DNA of 42,165 bases from Streptomyces corynorhini (GCF_003346515.1 NZ_QQNA01000019.1:481-42645), one strand, 5' to 3'. Counted from the first letter of the stretch, positions 24,175 through 34,240 are shown. Notes: generated by a model from the sequence alone, not told the origin. A program made the numbers and translations.

Positions 24175-25985
24175 CCGGACCGGCGAACGGAACCGGAATA
24201 CGGCTGTCCGCCCCCGCCCCCGGCTGGGCGATCGACGCCGATGTCGTCGTGGTGGGCTCCGGCGTCGCCGGTCTCACCACGGCCCTGCGCTGCACCGCCG
24301 CCGGACTGCGTACCGTCGTCGTCACCAAGGCGAGGCTCGACGACGGCTCCACGCGCTGGGCACAGGGCGGCATCGCCGCCGCCCTCGGTGAGGGCGACAC
24401 CCCCGAACAGCACCTCGCCGACACGCTCGTCGCGGGCGTGGGCCTCTGCGACGAGGACGCCGTGCGCGCCCTGGTCACCGAGGGCCCCGCTGCCGTGCGC
24501 CGGCTGATCGACACCGGCGCCCACTTCGACACCTCCGCCACCGGAGAGCTGGAGCTGACCCGCGAAGGCGGCCACCACCGGCGCCGCATAGCCCACGCGG
24601 GCGGCGACGCCACCGGCGCCGAGATCTCCCGGGCCCTGGTCGAGGCGGTCCGCGCCGCCGCGCTGCGCACCGTGGAGAACGCGCTCGTCCTCGACCTCCT
24701 GACGGACGCGCACGGCCGTACGTCGGGCGTCACGCTCCATGTGATGGGCGAGGGCCAGCACGACGGCGTCGGCGCCGTCCACGCGCCCGCCGTGGTCCTC
24801 GCCACCGGCGGCATCGGCCAGGTCTTCTCCGCGACGACCAACCCCGCCGTCTCCACCGGCGACGGTGTGGCGCTCGCGCTGCGGGCCGGCGCCGAGATCT
24901 CCGACCTGGAGTTCGTCCAGTTCCACCCGACGGTGCTCTTCCTGGGCAGCGGCGCCGAGGGCCAGCAGCCGCTCGTCTCCGAGGCGGTACGGGGAGAGGG
25001 CGCCCACCTCGTGGACGCCGACGGGGTCCGCTTCATGCTCGGCCGGCACGAGCTGGCGGAGCTGGCGCCGCGCGACATCGTCGCCAAGGCGATCGTGCGC
25101 AGGATGCGCGAGCGGGGCGCCGATCACATGTATCTGGACGCCAGGCACTTCGGCGCCGCCATGTGGGAGAGCCGCTTCCCGACCATCCTGGCCGCCTGCC
25201 GCTCCCACGGCATCGACCCGGTCACCGAGCCCGTCCCGGTGGCGCCCGCCGCCCACTACGCCTCGGGCGGCATCCGTACGGACCTGCGCGGCCGGACCAC
25301 GGTCCCCGGGCTGTACGCGAGCGGCGAGGCCGCCTGCACGGGCGTGCACGGAGCCAACCGGCTGGCCTCCAACTCCCTGCTGGAGGGCCTGGTCTTCGCG
25401 GAGCGCATCGCGGCGGACATCGTCGCGTCGCGGCGCCCCGGCCCGGCGGAACACGGCCCGGCGGAACACGGCCCGGCGGAACACGGCCCTCTTACAGAGG
25501 CCGCGGAAAACGCGCCCGAGGCCGCGGAGAACGTCGACGGACTGCCGCTCATCGCCCCCGAGGCACGCCCCGTGATCCAGCGGATCATGTCCATGGGCGC
25601 GGGCGTCCTGCGCTCGGCGCGCAGCCTGGAGGAGGCCGCGCGCGCCCTGGAGACCGTGGAGTCGGCCGCGTACGAACCCCTGGCGCCCGGCGCCAAGGCC
25701 GCCGTGCCCGGTGTCGACTCCTGGGAGACCACCAACCTGCTCTGCGTCGCGCGCGTCCTGGCCGCGGCCGCGCTGGAGCGCGAGGAGACCCGCGGCTGCC
25801 ACTGGCGCGAGGACCACCCCGAGCGCGACGACACCGACTGGCGCCGCCACCTCGTCGTCCGGCTGACGCCCGAGCGCCGCCTGGTGCTCGGCCGTACCGG
25901 CACGGCGGGCTTCCCGCCCGTCAGCCCCGTACTCATCCCCACCGACCTGCCCCAGCCCCCCGCCGACGCCCCCAGGGAGCCGTAA
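24171..25985 (+). CDS. nadB: L-aspartate oxidase NadB
   Basis: FAD enzyme that oxidises L-aspartate to iminoaspartate, the first step of de novo NAD synthesis. 604 residues, longer than E. coli NadB (540). FAD-binding GSGVAGL (29-35), [30 protein letters not shown] (substrate/FAD contact), [54 protein letters not shown] (flavin C-terminal motif) and a C-terminal helical domain. Between FAD and helical domains there is an insert with three PAEHG repeats from a 15-bp tandem repeat. ATG 24171 overlaps the panC stop. nadC follows two bases after the stop; nadA, which would use its product, is not in the window. Confidence 0.95.
   Translation: MTGPANGTGIRLSAPAPGWAIDADVVVVGSGVAGLTTALRCTAAGLRTVVVTKARLDDGSTRWAQGGIAAALGEGDTPEQHLADTLVAGVGLCDEDAVRALVTEGPAAVRRLIDTGAHFDTSATGELELTREGGHHRRRIAHAGGDATGAEISRALVEAVRAAALRTVENALVLDLLTDAHGRTSGVTLHVMGEGQHDGVGAVHAPAVVLATGGIGQVFSATTNPAVSTGDGVALALRAGAEISDLEFVQFHPTVLFLGSGAEGQQPLVSEAVRGEGAHLVDADGVRFMLGRHELAELAPRDIVAKAIVRRMRERGADHMYLDARHFGAAMWESRFPTILAACRSHGIDPVTEPVPVAPAAHYASGGIRTDLRGRTTVPGLYASGEAACTGVHGANRLASNSLLEGLVFAERIAADIVASRRPGPAEHGPAEHGPAEHGPLTEAAENAPEAAENVDGLPLIAPEARPVIQRIMSMGAGVLRSARSLEEAARALETVESAAYEPLAPGAKAAVPGVDSWETTNLLCVARVLAAAALEREETRGCHWREDHPERDDTDWRRHLVVRLTPERRLVLGRTGTAGFPPVSPVLIPTDLPQPPADAPREP
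25440..25484 (+). repeat. 15-bp x3 in-frame tandem repeat in nadB
   Basis: Three exact copies of GGCCCGGCGGAACAC, at 25440, 25455 and 25470, encoding PAEHG three times in a linker. Copy changes keep the frame. Confidence 0.9.
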
Positions 25986-25987
25986 CC

Positions 25988-27058
25988 GTGAGCACGCACG
26001 AAGTCAGTCCACGCCCCGAGCCCGTGGACGTACCGCTCATCCAGATCGGCGCCCCCGCCGCCGCACCGGCCGAGGCGGGCGGCTGCGGTGACGGCTGCGG
26101 CTGCGCGGCGGGCGACGACGCGGACGGAGCCGGTCTGGAGTGCGGCCTCGACCCGGCCCTCGCCCAGCTCCTCGCCGACGCCGGACTCGACCCCGTCCTG
26201 GTGGAGGACATCGCGCACGTCGCGGTGGAGGAGGACCTCGACGGCGGCGAGGACATCACCTCGGCCGCCACCGTCCCCGACGACGCCGTCGCCACCGGCG
26301 ACTTCACCGCCCGCGAGAGCGGCACGGTCGCCGGACTGCACATCGCCGAGGCCGTGCTCTCCCTCGTCTGTACGGAGGCGTTCGAGGTCGAGCGGCACGT
26401 CCTGGACGGCGACCGCGTCGAGGCGGGCCAGAAGCTGCTGAGCGTGACCACCCGCACCCGCGACCTGCTCACCGCCGAGCGCAGCGCCCTCAACCTGCTG
26501 TGCCGACTCTCCGGCATCGCGACCGCCACGCGCGCGTGGGCCGACGCCCTCGAAGGCACCGGCGCCAAGGTCCGCGACACCCGCAAGACCACCCCAGGGC
26601 TGCGCACCCTGGAGAAGTACGCGGTGCGCTGCGGGGGCGGCGTCAACCACCGCATGTCGCTCTCGGACGCGGCCCTGGTCAAGGACAACCACGTCGTGGC
26701 GGCGGGCGGCGTCGCGCAGGCGTTCAAGGCCGTACGCGCGCGGTTCCCCGACGTGACGGTCGAGGTGGAGGTCGACACCCTCCAGCAGGTCCACGAGGTG
26801 CTGGAGGCCGGTGCCGACCTGATCCTGCTGGACAACTTCACCCCGGAGCGGACCGCCGAGGCCGTGGCCGTCGTCGCGGGCCGGGCCGTCCTGGAGTCCT
26901 CCGGCCGGCTCTCCCTCGACAGCGCGCGCGCGTACGCGCGGACCGGCGTGGACTTCCTCGCCGTCGGCGCGCTGACGCACTCCTCGCCGATCCTCGACAT
27001 CGGCCTGGACCTGCGCGAGGCCGCCGGGACGGCCGGGGCCGCCGAGGCGGACGCCTGA
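25988..27058 (+). CDS. nadC: Nicotinate-nucleotide pyrophosphorylase (quinolinate phosphoribosyltransferase) NadC
   Basis: Converts quinolinate and PRPP to nicotinate mononucleotide with loss of CO2. 356 residues from GTG 25988, about 65 more than the usual 285-290. The catalytic part starts near GLDPALAQLLADAGLDP and has VEEDLDGGEDITS, ESGTVAGLHIAE, RDTRKTTPGLRTLEKYAVRCGGGVNHR, VEVEVDTLQQ, LLDNFTPE and the terminal SSGRLSLDSARAYARTGVDFLAVGALTHS. The N-terminal extension contains Cys33, Cys37, Cys39 (GGCGDGCGCAAGDD) and Cys52, a possible metal-binding cluster that is not part of the core enzyme. It starts two bases after nadB, and its stop overlaps the coaX start by one base. Confidence 0.95.
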   Translation: MSTHEVSPRPEPVDVPLIQIGAPAAAPAEAGGCGDGCGCAAGDDADGAGLECGLDPALAQLLADAGLDPVLVEDIAHVAVEEDLDGGEDITSAATVPDDAVATGDFTARESGTVAGLHIAEAVLSLVCTEAFEVERHVLDGDRVEAGQKLLSVTTRTRDLLTAERSALNLLCRLSGIATATRAWADALEGTGAKVRDTRKTTPGLRTLEKYAVRCGGGVNHRMSLSDAALVKDNHVVAAGGVAQAFKAVRARFPDVTVEVEVDTLQQVHEVLEAGADLILLDNFTPERTAEAVAVVAGRAVLESSGRLSLDSARAYARTGVDFLAVGALTHSSPILDIGLDLREAAGTAGAAEADA

Positions 27059-27855
27059 TGCTGCTCACCATCGACGTTGGCAACACCCACACGGTCCTCG
27101 GCCTGTTCGACGGCGAGGAGATCGTCGAGCACTGGCGCATCTCCACCGACGCCCGGCGCACCGCCGACGAACTCGCCGTGCTCCTGCAGGGCCTGATGGG
27201 CATGCACCCGCTGCTCGGCGACGAACTGGGCGACGGCATCGAGGGCATCGCGATCTGCTCGACCGTCCCCTCCGTCCTGCACGAGCTGCGCGAGGTGACC
27301 CGCCGCTACTACGGCGACGTCCCCGCCGTCCTCGTGGAGCCCGGCATCAAGACCGGCGTGCCGATCCTCATGGACAACCCCAAGGAGGTCGGCGCCGACC
27401 GCATCATCAACGCCGTCGCCGCCGTCGAGCTGTACGGCGGCCCGGCGATCGTCGTCGACTTCGGTACGGCGACGACCTTCGACGCGGTCAGCGCGCGCGG
27501 CGAGTACACGGGCGGCGTCATCGCCCCCGGCATCGAGATCTCGGTCGAGGCCCTCGGCGTCAAGGGCGCCCAGCTCCGCAAGATCGAGCTGGCCCGGCCG
27601 CGCAGCGTCATCGGCAAGAACACGGTCGAGGCGATGCAGTCGGGCATCCTCTACGGCTTCGCGGGACAGGTCGACGGCGTGGTGACCCGGATGGCCCAGG
27701 AGCTGGCCGACGACCCCGAGGACGTCACGGTGATCGCGACGGGCGGCCTCGCCCCCATGGTCCTCGGCGAGGCGTCCGTGATCGACGAGCACGAGCCCTG
27801 GCTGACCCTGATCGGACTGCGGCTGGTGTACGAGCGCAACGTCTCACGCATGTAG
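27058..27855 (+). CDS. coaX: Type III pantothenate kinase CoaX
   Basis: Phosphorylates pantothenate, the first committed step to CoA, in the cytoplasm. 265 residues of the ASKHA fold: phosphate-1 DVGNTHTV (6-13), NPKEVGADRIINAVAA (pantothenate pocket), phosphate-2 VVDFGTATTFDAV, GGVIAPGIEIS and ATGGLAPMV. Type III enzymes are insensitive to CoA feedback and need a monovalent cation in known members. Last gene of the DUF2520-panC-nadB-nadC-coaX operon: TGATG overlap with nadC. In mycobacteria coaX also closes the panC operon, but with panD in place of nadB-nadC. Confidence 0.96.
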   Translation: MLLTIDVGNTHTVLGLFDGEEIVEHWRISTDARRTADELAVLLQGLMGMHPLLGDELGDGIEGIAICSTVPSVLHELREVTRRYYGDVPAVLVEPGIKTGVPILMDNPKEVGADRIINAVAAVELYGGPAIVVDFGTATTFDAVSARGEYTGGVIAPGIEISVEALGVKGAQLRKIELARPRSVIGKNTVEAMQSGILYGFAGQVDGVVTRMAQELADDPEDVTVIATGGLAPMVLGEASVIDEHEPWLTLIGLRLVYERNVSRM

Positions 27856-28014
27856 CGCCAGGCCCCCCCGCCCGGCGCCCGCCCGGTCCCCGCCCGTCCG
27901 CCTGGTACTCCGGCACCCGCCCCGGCGGGCGGGCGACCGCGCCGCCGTCATCCGTTCGGCGGCGCGGGCCGCGCCAGCGGAGAGGCGTTAAGAGGATTTT
28001 GTCCCTTTGGCGCG

Positions 28015-28020
28015 TACTGT
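28015..28020 (+). promoter_or_regulatory. Candidate -10 element of gene at 28027 (leaderless)
   Basis: TACTGT with exactly six bases before the ATG at 28027. A -35 is not clear (TTAAGA at 27988 gives a 21-base spacer). The 171-base region after coaX contains nothing else notable. Confidence 0.45.
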
Positions 28021-28026
28021 CGCCGC

Positions 28027-28680
28027 ATGCCCACGCCATACGGATCCCGCGGCGGCATGGCCTTCGGCACCGACGAGCTGCGTGTGCTCCGACGTGCCCT
28101 CGCCGTTGCCCTCCATCCCACCCCGCTCCCGGACGGGGACATCCAGGCATGTCTGCGGCTCGCCGAGTCCGTGGACGAGGCGATGCACGAGGCCGGGCGG
28201 CTGCGGGACTTTCTCCTGGCCGACCTCGCCAGGTACCGCCAGGCCCTCCCCGGCTCGCTCACGGGCTATCTGGAGCTGCTCCAGGACGCCCTGGCCGCCG
28301 GGTACGTGCCGCTGCCCGACGACCTCGCCGCGCTGCGCGCCCTGCGCGGCAGCCCGGCCGCCGCGGCGCTCCTGGAGCGCTGCCGGATCCGCGCCGAGCG
28401 GTCGGTGCGCGCCCGGCTGGCCGGCCGGGTGTCCGCCGAGGCCCACGCCGTCCACGCCGTCCACGCGGCTCCCGCGCCCCGTACCCGGCTGCTGTCGATC
28501 CCGGGCGGCCGGGCCGCCGACGAGCCACGGCGCCCCAAGGAGCCCCAGCGCCCCGCCGAGCCCCGCGAGCCCGCCTCGCCGAAGCCCCCGGCGCCCGGCC
28601 GGCCCATGCCCAAGCCGTCCGAGGTCTTCCCGCCACGCCGCCGCCCCACGCCCCCGCCGGAGCGGCTGGCCGCCGGATAG
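28027..28680 (+). CDS. Hypothetical protein with helical N-terminus and Pro-rich tail
   Basis: 217 residues. The first ~140 are predicted mostly helical (AFGTDELRVLRRALAVALHPTPLPDGDIQACLRLAESVDEAMHEAGRLRDFLLADLARYRQALPGSLTGYLELLQDALAAGYVPLPDDLAALRALRG), with an aligned repeat of Leu/Ala. Residues from about 140 on are Pro/Arg/Glu-rich and disordered. I do not recognise a named family; it appears to be an actinobacterial protein of unknown function. An ATG at 28057 (MAFGTDELRV) is an alternative start, but the TACTGT-N6-ATG arrangement favours 28027. The next gene (63 codons) begins 15 bases after its stop. Confidence 0.78.
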   Translation: MPTPYGSRGGMAFGTDELRVLRRALAVALHPTPLPDGDIQACLRLAESVDEAMHEAGRLRDFLLADLARYRQALPGSLTGYLELLQDALAAGYVPLPDDLAALRALRGSPAAAALLERCRIRAERSVRARLAGRVSAEAHAVHAVHAAPAPRTRLLSIPGGRAADEPRRPKEPQRPAEPREPASPKPPAPGRPMPKPSEVFPPRRRPTPPPERLAAG

Positions 28681-28681
28681 C

Positions 28682-28687
28682 TACGCT
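28682..28687 (+). promoter_or_regulatory. Candidate -10 element of gene at 28695 (leaderless)
   Basis: TACGCT followed by seven bases and ATG 28695, the same arrangement as before the histidine kinase gene. No Shine-Dalgarno sequence precedes the ATG. Confidence 0.3.
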
Positions 28688-28694
28688 GGGCGCC

Positions 28695-28886
28695 ATGGAC
28701 TACGTATCCGCGCTTCTGCCGCCCGTGGTGATGGCCGGCTTCTTCATCGGCCTGGTCGTGACGATCGTCAAGAGCCAGGGCGGCCCCAACAAGTTCAAGG
28801 AGGACGCCGCCGTCGACGCGGCGTTCTCCCGCGCGGAGGCCGAGCGGCGCCAGGGCGGCCCCGCCCCGGACGCGCGCGGCGCCTGA
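28695..28886 (+). CDS. Small single-pass membrane protein
   Basis: 63-residue protein MDYVSALLPPVVMAGFFIGLVVTIVKSQGG with one N-terminal transmembrane helix (about 6-26), then a charged cytoplasmic or outer tail (KFKEDAAVDAAFSRAEAERRQGG). It does not appear in long-ORF lists by itself because the frame is open further upstream, but the start ATG and the terminator after it mark a real gene. Likely conserved in Streptomyces; function unknown. A strong rho-independent hairpin with a T run follows 28 bases after the stop. Confidence 0.75.
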   Translation: MDYVSALLPPVVMAGFFIGLVVTIVKSQGGPNKFKEDAAVDAAFSRAEAERRQGGPAPDARGA

Positions 28887-28914
28887 GCGGCCCCTCGCGC
28901 CGAACGTATGACCT

Positions 28915-28950
28915 GGACGTACGACTGACTCCCCGTCGTACGTCCTTTTT
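28915..28950 (+). terminator. Rho-independent terminator after gene 28695
   Basis: GGACGTACGAC (28915-28925), 9-base loop, GTCGTACGTCC (28935-28945), then TTTTT (28946-28950). An 11-bp perfect stem with a T run, rare in so GC-rich a genome. Confidence 0.85.
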
Positions 28951-28986
28951 GTTACGTCAATAACCGGCCATTCGGACATCTCGCAC

Positions 28987-28992
28987 TAGGGT
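28987..28992 (+). promoter_or_regulatory. Candidate -10 element of BlaI-type gene (leaderless)
   Basis: TAGGGT with exactly six bases before the GTG at 28999, identical in hexamer and spacing to the candidate folP promoter. Confidence 0.45.
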
Positions 28993-28998
28993 GGCGCT

Positions 28999-29421
28999 GT
29001 GCCCCGTCAATTGGGAGACCTGGAAGACGCCGTCATGACCCGCGTCTGGCAATGGAACCGACCGGTCACTGTCCGGGAAGTCCTGGAAGACCTTCAACGG
29101 GAGCGGTCCATCGCCTACACCACCGTCATGACCGTAATGGACAATCTCCATCAGAAGGGCTGGGTCCGCAGGGAAGTCGACGGACGCGCCTATCGATATA
29201 CGGCCGTCTCCACCCGTGCCGCCTACGCCGCCGCACTCATGAACGAGGCGTGGTCGAAGAGCGACAACCCGGCGGCGGCGCTGGTGGCCTTCTTCGGCAT
29301 GATGTCGCCGGAGCAGCGGACCTCGCTGGAGGATGCCGTCCGTATGGTCCGCGCCCGCCCGGAAGACGCGCGGGAAGAGCGGGCCGAGGGCGCCGGTGAG
29401 CCGGACGGGACGGGGCGATAG
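28999..29421 (+). CDS. BlaI/MecI/CopY-family transcriptional repressor
   Basis: 140-residue winged-helix repressor. GTG start at 28999 (MPRQLGDLEDAVMTRVWQWNRPVTVREVLEDL). The recognition helix region AYTTVMTVMDNLHQKGWVRREVDGRAYRYTAV is the family signature. The C-terminal part (STRAAYAAALMNEAW...) resembles the dimerisation domain, and the tail is disordered. Family members are normally inactivated by proteolysis by a BlaR/MecR (M56) sensor protease encoded alongside; none is encoded in this window. It starts after a strong terminator, so it is transcribed on its own, and an argA-like gene follows 9 bases after its stop but with its own -10-like element. Confidence 0.93.
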   Translation: MPRQLGDLEDAVMTRVWQWNRPVTVREVLEDLQRERSIAYTTVMTVMDNLHQKGWVRREVDGRAYRYTAVSTRAAYAAALMNEAWSKSDNPAAALVAFFGMMSPEQRTSLEDAVRMVRARPEDAREERAEGAGEPDGTGR

Positions 29422-29424
29422 CGT
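29419..29424 (+). promoter_or_regulatory. Candidate -10 element of argA-like gene (leaderless)
   Basis: TAGCGT overlaps the stop codon of the BlaI-type gene and lies exactly six bases before ATG 29431. The hexamer fits TANNNT. Confidence 0.4.
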
Positions 29425-29430
29425 CCAGCC

Positions 29431-29970
29431 ATGTCCACAGCCCATCCGGTTCCCAATGCCGAAGCAAATGCCCTCACCGTCCGCCGGGCCAGGACCAGGG
29501 ATGTTCCGGCGGTCCGCCGTCTTGTCGACCCTTACGTCAGTGAAGGCATCCTGCTCGACAAAGCACCGGTGACGCTTTACGAGGACATCCAGGAGTTCTG
29601 GGTAGCAGAACGCGACGACGACGCTACTGTCATCGGCTGCGGCGCCCTTCACGTGATGTGGGAAGACCTCGCCGAAGTGCGCACACTCGCCGTGGATCCC
29701 GCGGTCAAGGGGGCGGGCGTCGGCCATCTTCTTCTGGACAAGCTGCTGGAGACGGCCCGCTGGCTCGGAGTGCGGCGCGTATTTTGCCTCACCTTCGAAG
29801 TCGAGTTCTTCACCAAGCGCGGCTTCGTGGAGATCGGTGAGACACCGGTCGACGGAGATGTCTACAGAGAGCTGCTGCGTTCCTATGACGAGGGCGTTGC
29901 CGAGTTCCTCGGTCTCGAACGGGTGAAGCCGAACACCTTGGGCAACAGCCGGATGCTTCTGCACCTGTGA
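29431..29970 (+). CDS. GNAT-family amino-acid N-acetyltransferase (ArgA-like)
   Basis: 179 residues. Short GNAT protein resembling the single-domain N-acetylglutamate synthase of actinobacteria (Rv2747-type), which acetylates glutamate or glutamine for arginine synthesis. The acetyl-CoA loop reads VRTLAVDPAVKGAGVGHLLLDKLLETARWLGVRRVFCLTFEVEFFTKRGFVEI. A short flexible N-terminus is followed by VRRARTRDVPAVRRLVDPYVSEGILLDKAPVTLYEDIQEFWVAE. It is not in an arg operon here, between a BlaI repressor and lsr2. The family also contains acetyltransferases of other small substrates, so the reaction is probable but not certain. Confidence 0.88.
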   Translation: MSTAHPVPNAEANALTVRRARTRDVPAVRRLVDPYVSEGILLDKAPVTLYEDIQEFWVAERDDDATVIGCGALHVMWEDLAEVRTLAVDPAVKGAGVGHLLLDKLLETARWLGVRRVFCLTFEVEFFTKRGFVEIGETPVDGDVYRELLRSYDEGVAEFLGLERVKPNTLGNSRMLLHL

Positions 29971-30114
29971 TCGCCGCACTCGGCGAGAGCCCTATGTCCG
30001 AATCGCGCACGTTTCCCTCGCGCCTGCCCCACTGAACCACTGCCGGGGGTTTGTGTTTTCCTGAGAAAAGCGGTTTCCTTTCCGCGTACTGCATTTTCGA
30101 TGAAAGGAAATCCG

Positions 30115-30450
30115 GTGGCACAGAAGGTTCAGGTCCTTCTTGTCGATGACCTCGACGGTGGCGAGGCGGACGAGACAGTCACGTTCGCTCTGGATGGCAA
30201 GACCTACGAGATCGACCTCACGACCGCCAATGCGGACAAGCTCCGGGGTCTGCTCGATCCGTACACCAAGGGCGGCCGGCGTACCGGTGGCCGAGGCGCG
30301 AGCAGCCGCGGCAAGGGCCGGGTGGCGGCGGGCGGCAACAAGGACACCGCGGAAATCCGCAAGTGGGCCAAGGAGAACGGCTACAGCGTCAACGACCGCG
30401 GCCGCGTTCCCGCCGAGATCCGGGAAGCCTACGAGAAGGCCAACGGCTGA
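30115..30450 (+). CDS. lsr2: Nucleoid-associated protein Lsr2
   Basis: Small histone-like protein (111 residues) that binds AT-rich DNA in the minor groove and silences horizontally acquired genes, as H-NS does in Gram-negatives. N-terminal dimerisation domain (about 1-60, MAQKVQVLLVDDLDGGEADETVTF), a Gly/Arg-rich linker, and a C-terminal DNA-binding domain (about 75-111) with the AT-hook-like RGR at 95-97 (NDRGRVPAEI). GTG 30115 is chosen because GAAAGGAAA stands before it; ATG 30100 would overlap this site. lsr2 sits next to clpC as in mycobacteria, but here a gene on the opposite strand ends between them and overlaps the lsr2 end by 22 bases. Confidence 0.96.
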   Translation: MAQKVQVLLVDDLDGGEADETVTFALDGKTYEIDLTTANADKLRGLLDPYTKGGRRTGGRGASSRGKGRVAAGGNKDTAEIRKWAKENGYSVNDRGRVPAEIREAYEKANG

Positions 30451-31019
30451 GTATTCGTACGAAACGCATTTCTGCGCAGCAGCCGGGCCCGGTGGCACTC
30501 AAGAGCCGCCGCGCCCACGAGGCGTACGAGATCGGGGGCACCCCCACCGCTGCCCCCGCTGCTGCCGCCGCCCCCGAACGGGACGAGCGCCGGCAGCGTC
30601 GCCTCGACCTCGCGTCCTGGCTCGGGGGGTCGCAGCCATACGGCGGCCCCCTGCGCAGTGGTGCCGCGCCACCCGGGCGGTACGGGGGCCGTCAGGCGCC
30701 CGTCCGTGCCGAGAGCGGTCAGTCCCAGCGGGACGCCGCCCCACTCCAGCCAGTCGAGCAGCCCCGGCAGCTCGTCCGCGCCCCCCGGGGCCACCAGGAA
30801 GCGCGTCCGGCCCCCCTGGAGTGCCACGGGACCCGTGGCACAGCCGCGCCGCAGCAGCGCGGCCCCGGCGTCCGCGGGCAGCTCCAGCGCGTCGAAACGC
30901 GCCCCGGTGAGCAGCAGGACCGGCGGCCCCGCCGCCGTGGGCCAGCCGAGCTTCTCCTCGTACCACCGCGCGGGATCGCCTTCGGGCGCGGCGCGGGGCG
31001 GCGGGACAGTGGGAGCCAT
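30429..31019 (-). CDS. Hypothetical protein, SCO3374-like position (convergent to lsr2)
   Basis: 196 residues, beginning MAPTVPPPRAAPEGDPARWYEEKLGWPTAAGPPVLLLTGARFDALELPADAGAALLRRG. It has alternating strands and Gly-turns (GPVALQGGRTRFLVAPGGADELPGLLDWLEWGGVPLGL, GTTAQGAAVWLRPP) that resemble the N-terminal part of the small bifunctional primase/polymerase-like proteins of Streptomyces, and a Gly-rich linker near the C-terminus. I cannot assign a function. Its 3' end overlaps the end of lsr2 by 22 bases, with the two transcripts convergent. The start ATG 31019 has a GGAG sequence about 14 bases upstream, so the ribosome site is not ideal. Confidence 0.65.
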   Translation of the reverse strand: MAPTVPPPRAAPEGDPARWYEEKLGWPTAAGPPVLLLTGARFDALELPADAGAALLRRGCATGPVALQGGRTRFLVAPGGADELPGLLDWLEWGGVPLGLTALGTDGRLTAPVPPGWRGTTAQGAAVWLRPPEPGREVEATLPALVPFGGGGSSGGSGGGAPDLVRLVGAAALECHRARLLRRNAFRTNTQPLAFS

Positions 31020-31396
31020 ACCCGGAGCAACTCCCGAACCCCACCCGGAGTTACGCTGTGGTGCCGGAACGTCGCACAGCGTGTCCGTTCCGGCGGCGTC
31101 CGGGAGCGCTCACGAGCGCAAGGGTGTTCGCCCGTAGCGGAGGGAACGGGGGTGCGCCGCATGGAGTGTCCGTGCTTGCGGGTAAGAGATTATCGAGTGC
31201 CCCTCCCGGCCGTACCCGTCCCGTCGCACCGTCCAGCGCGCGCGCCCGCCCCGCCGGTCAAAAGCCCAGGTAGCTCAGTTACCAGGGCCTTCGGCCGCCG
31301 TGCGATCGCACCCGATGGACGGCGTCTCGCCGGGCCGGACCACGCCGGTCGCGGCACGTGTGGGAGGGGGACGACACGCGGTTTCGGACGGCGCGC

Positions 31397-31413
31397 GTTC
31401 GCCATCGGCGTAC
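31397..31413. promoter_or_regulatory. ClgR-like operator upstream of clpC
   Basis: GTTCGC, five bases, GCGTAC: palindromic in CGC-N5-GCG with GTWCGC/GCGWAC flanks, the pattern known for ClgR, the activator of clp genes in actinobacteria. It lies 29 bases upstream of the -35 of the sigma-R-type promoter. Confidence 0.5.
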
Positions 31414-31441
31414 TGATGGCAGGGGTATCCGCCTGGCCTGC

Positions 31442-31469
31442 GGGAACATCGTCTCGGACCATCGGGTTG
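31442..31469 (+). promoter_or_regulatory. Candidate sigma-R promoter of clpC
   Basis: GGGAAC (31442-31447), exact 18-base spacer, GTTG (31466-31469). Same pattern as the ftsH promoter. Transcript leader about 140 bases before clpC. Confidence 0.6.
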
Positions 31470-31616
31470 GAGCTGGTGTCCGACGTTCAGGGCTGAGAGC
31501 CTGGGACAGGTGTCAGCAGTTGGAATGAGCGGTCCCCGCTTGCGGGACTAAGCTGCGGAAGGACAGGGAGGGGACCGACCCCTTTACTGCCTGACCGCTC
31601 TGAGGAGCGATTAACG

Positions 31617-34139
<2,523 letters not shown>

Positions 34140-34167
34140 GCGTTCTCGCTCCACGCTGAGCAGTGCG

Positions 34168-34214
34168 AAGGGGCTGCCCCGGACCGTACCCACGGTTCCG
34201 GGGCAGCCCCTTTT
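34168..34214 (+). terminator. Rho-independent terminator after clpC
   Basis: AAGGGGCTGCCCCGGA (34168-34183) pairs with TCCGGGGCAGCCCCTT (34197-34212), with a smaller inner stem CCGT/ACGG, and the run TTTT at 34211-34214. A 16-bp stem; it also serves convergent transcription from the minus-strand module ending at 34241. Confidence 0.9.
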
Positions 34215-34240
34215 CGCGCGTACGGGACCGGCGGGGCAGT

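Larger units (their letters stand above)
31020..31616. other. 597-base non-coding region upstream of clpC
   Basis: It holds no convincing gene. The codon pattern of the short frames (for example 31058-31273) is that of low-complexity shadow. It contains a ClgR-like box (31397-31413), a sigma-R-type promoter (31442-31469) and a hairpin CCCGC-TT-GCGGG (about 31536-31547), all pointing toward clpC. Otherwise I see nothing in 31020-31390. Confidence 0.6.

Noticed and set aside
31058..31273. 71-codon frame upstream of clpC
   Set aside because: Low-complexity Arg/Pro content, no ribosome site, and the GTG directly follows a -10-like sequence, so it is not a plausible start.
31264..31300. tRNA-like start GCCCAGG-TAGCTCAGTT
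   Set aside because: It resembles the 5' part of a tRNA but there is no matching D-arm closure, anticodon stem or 3' acceptor strand.
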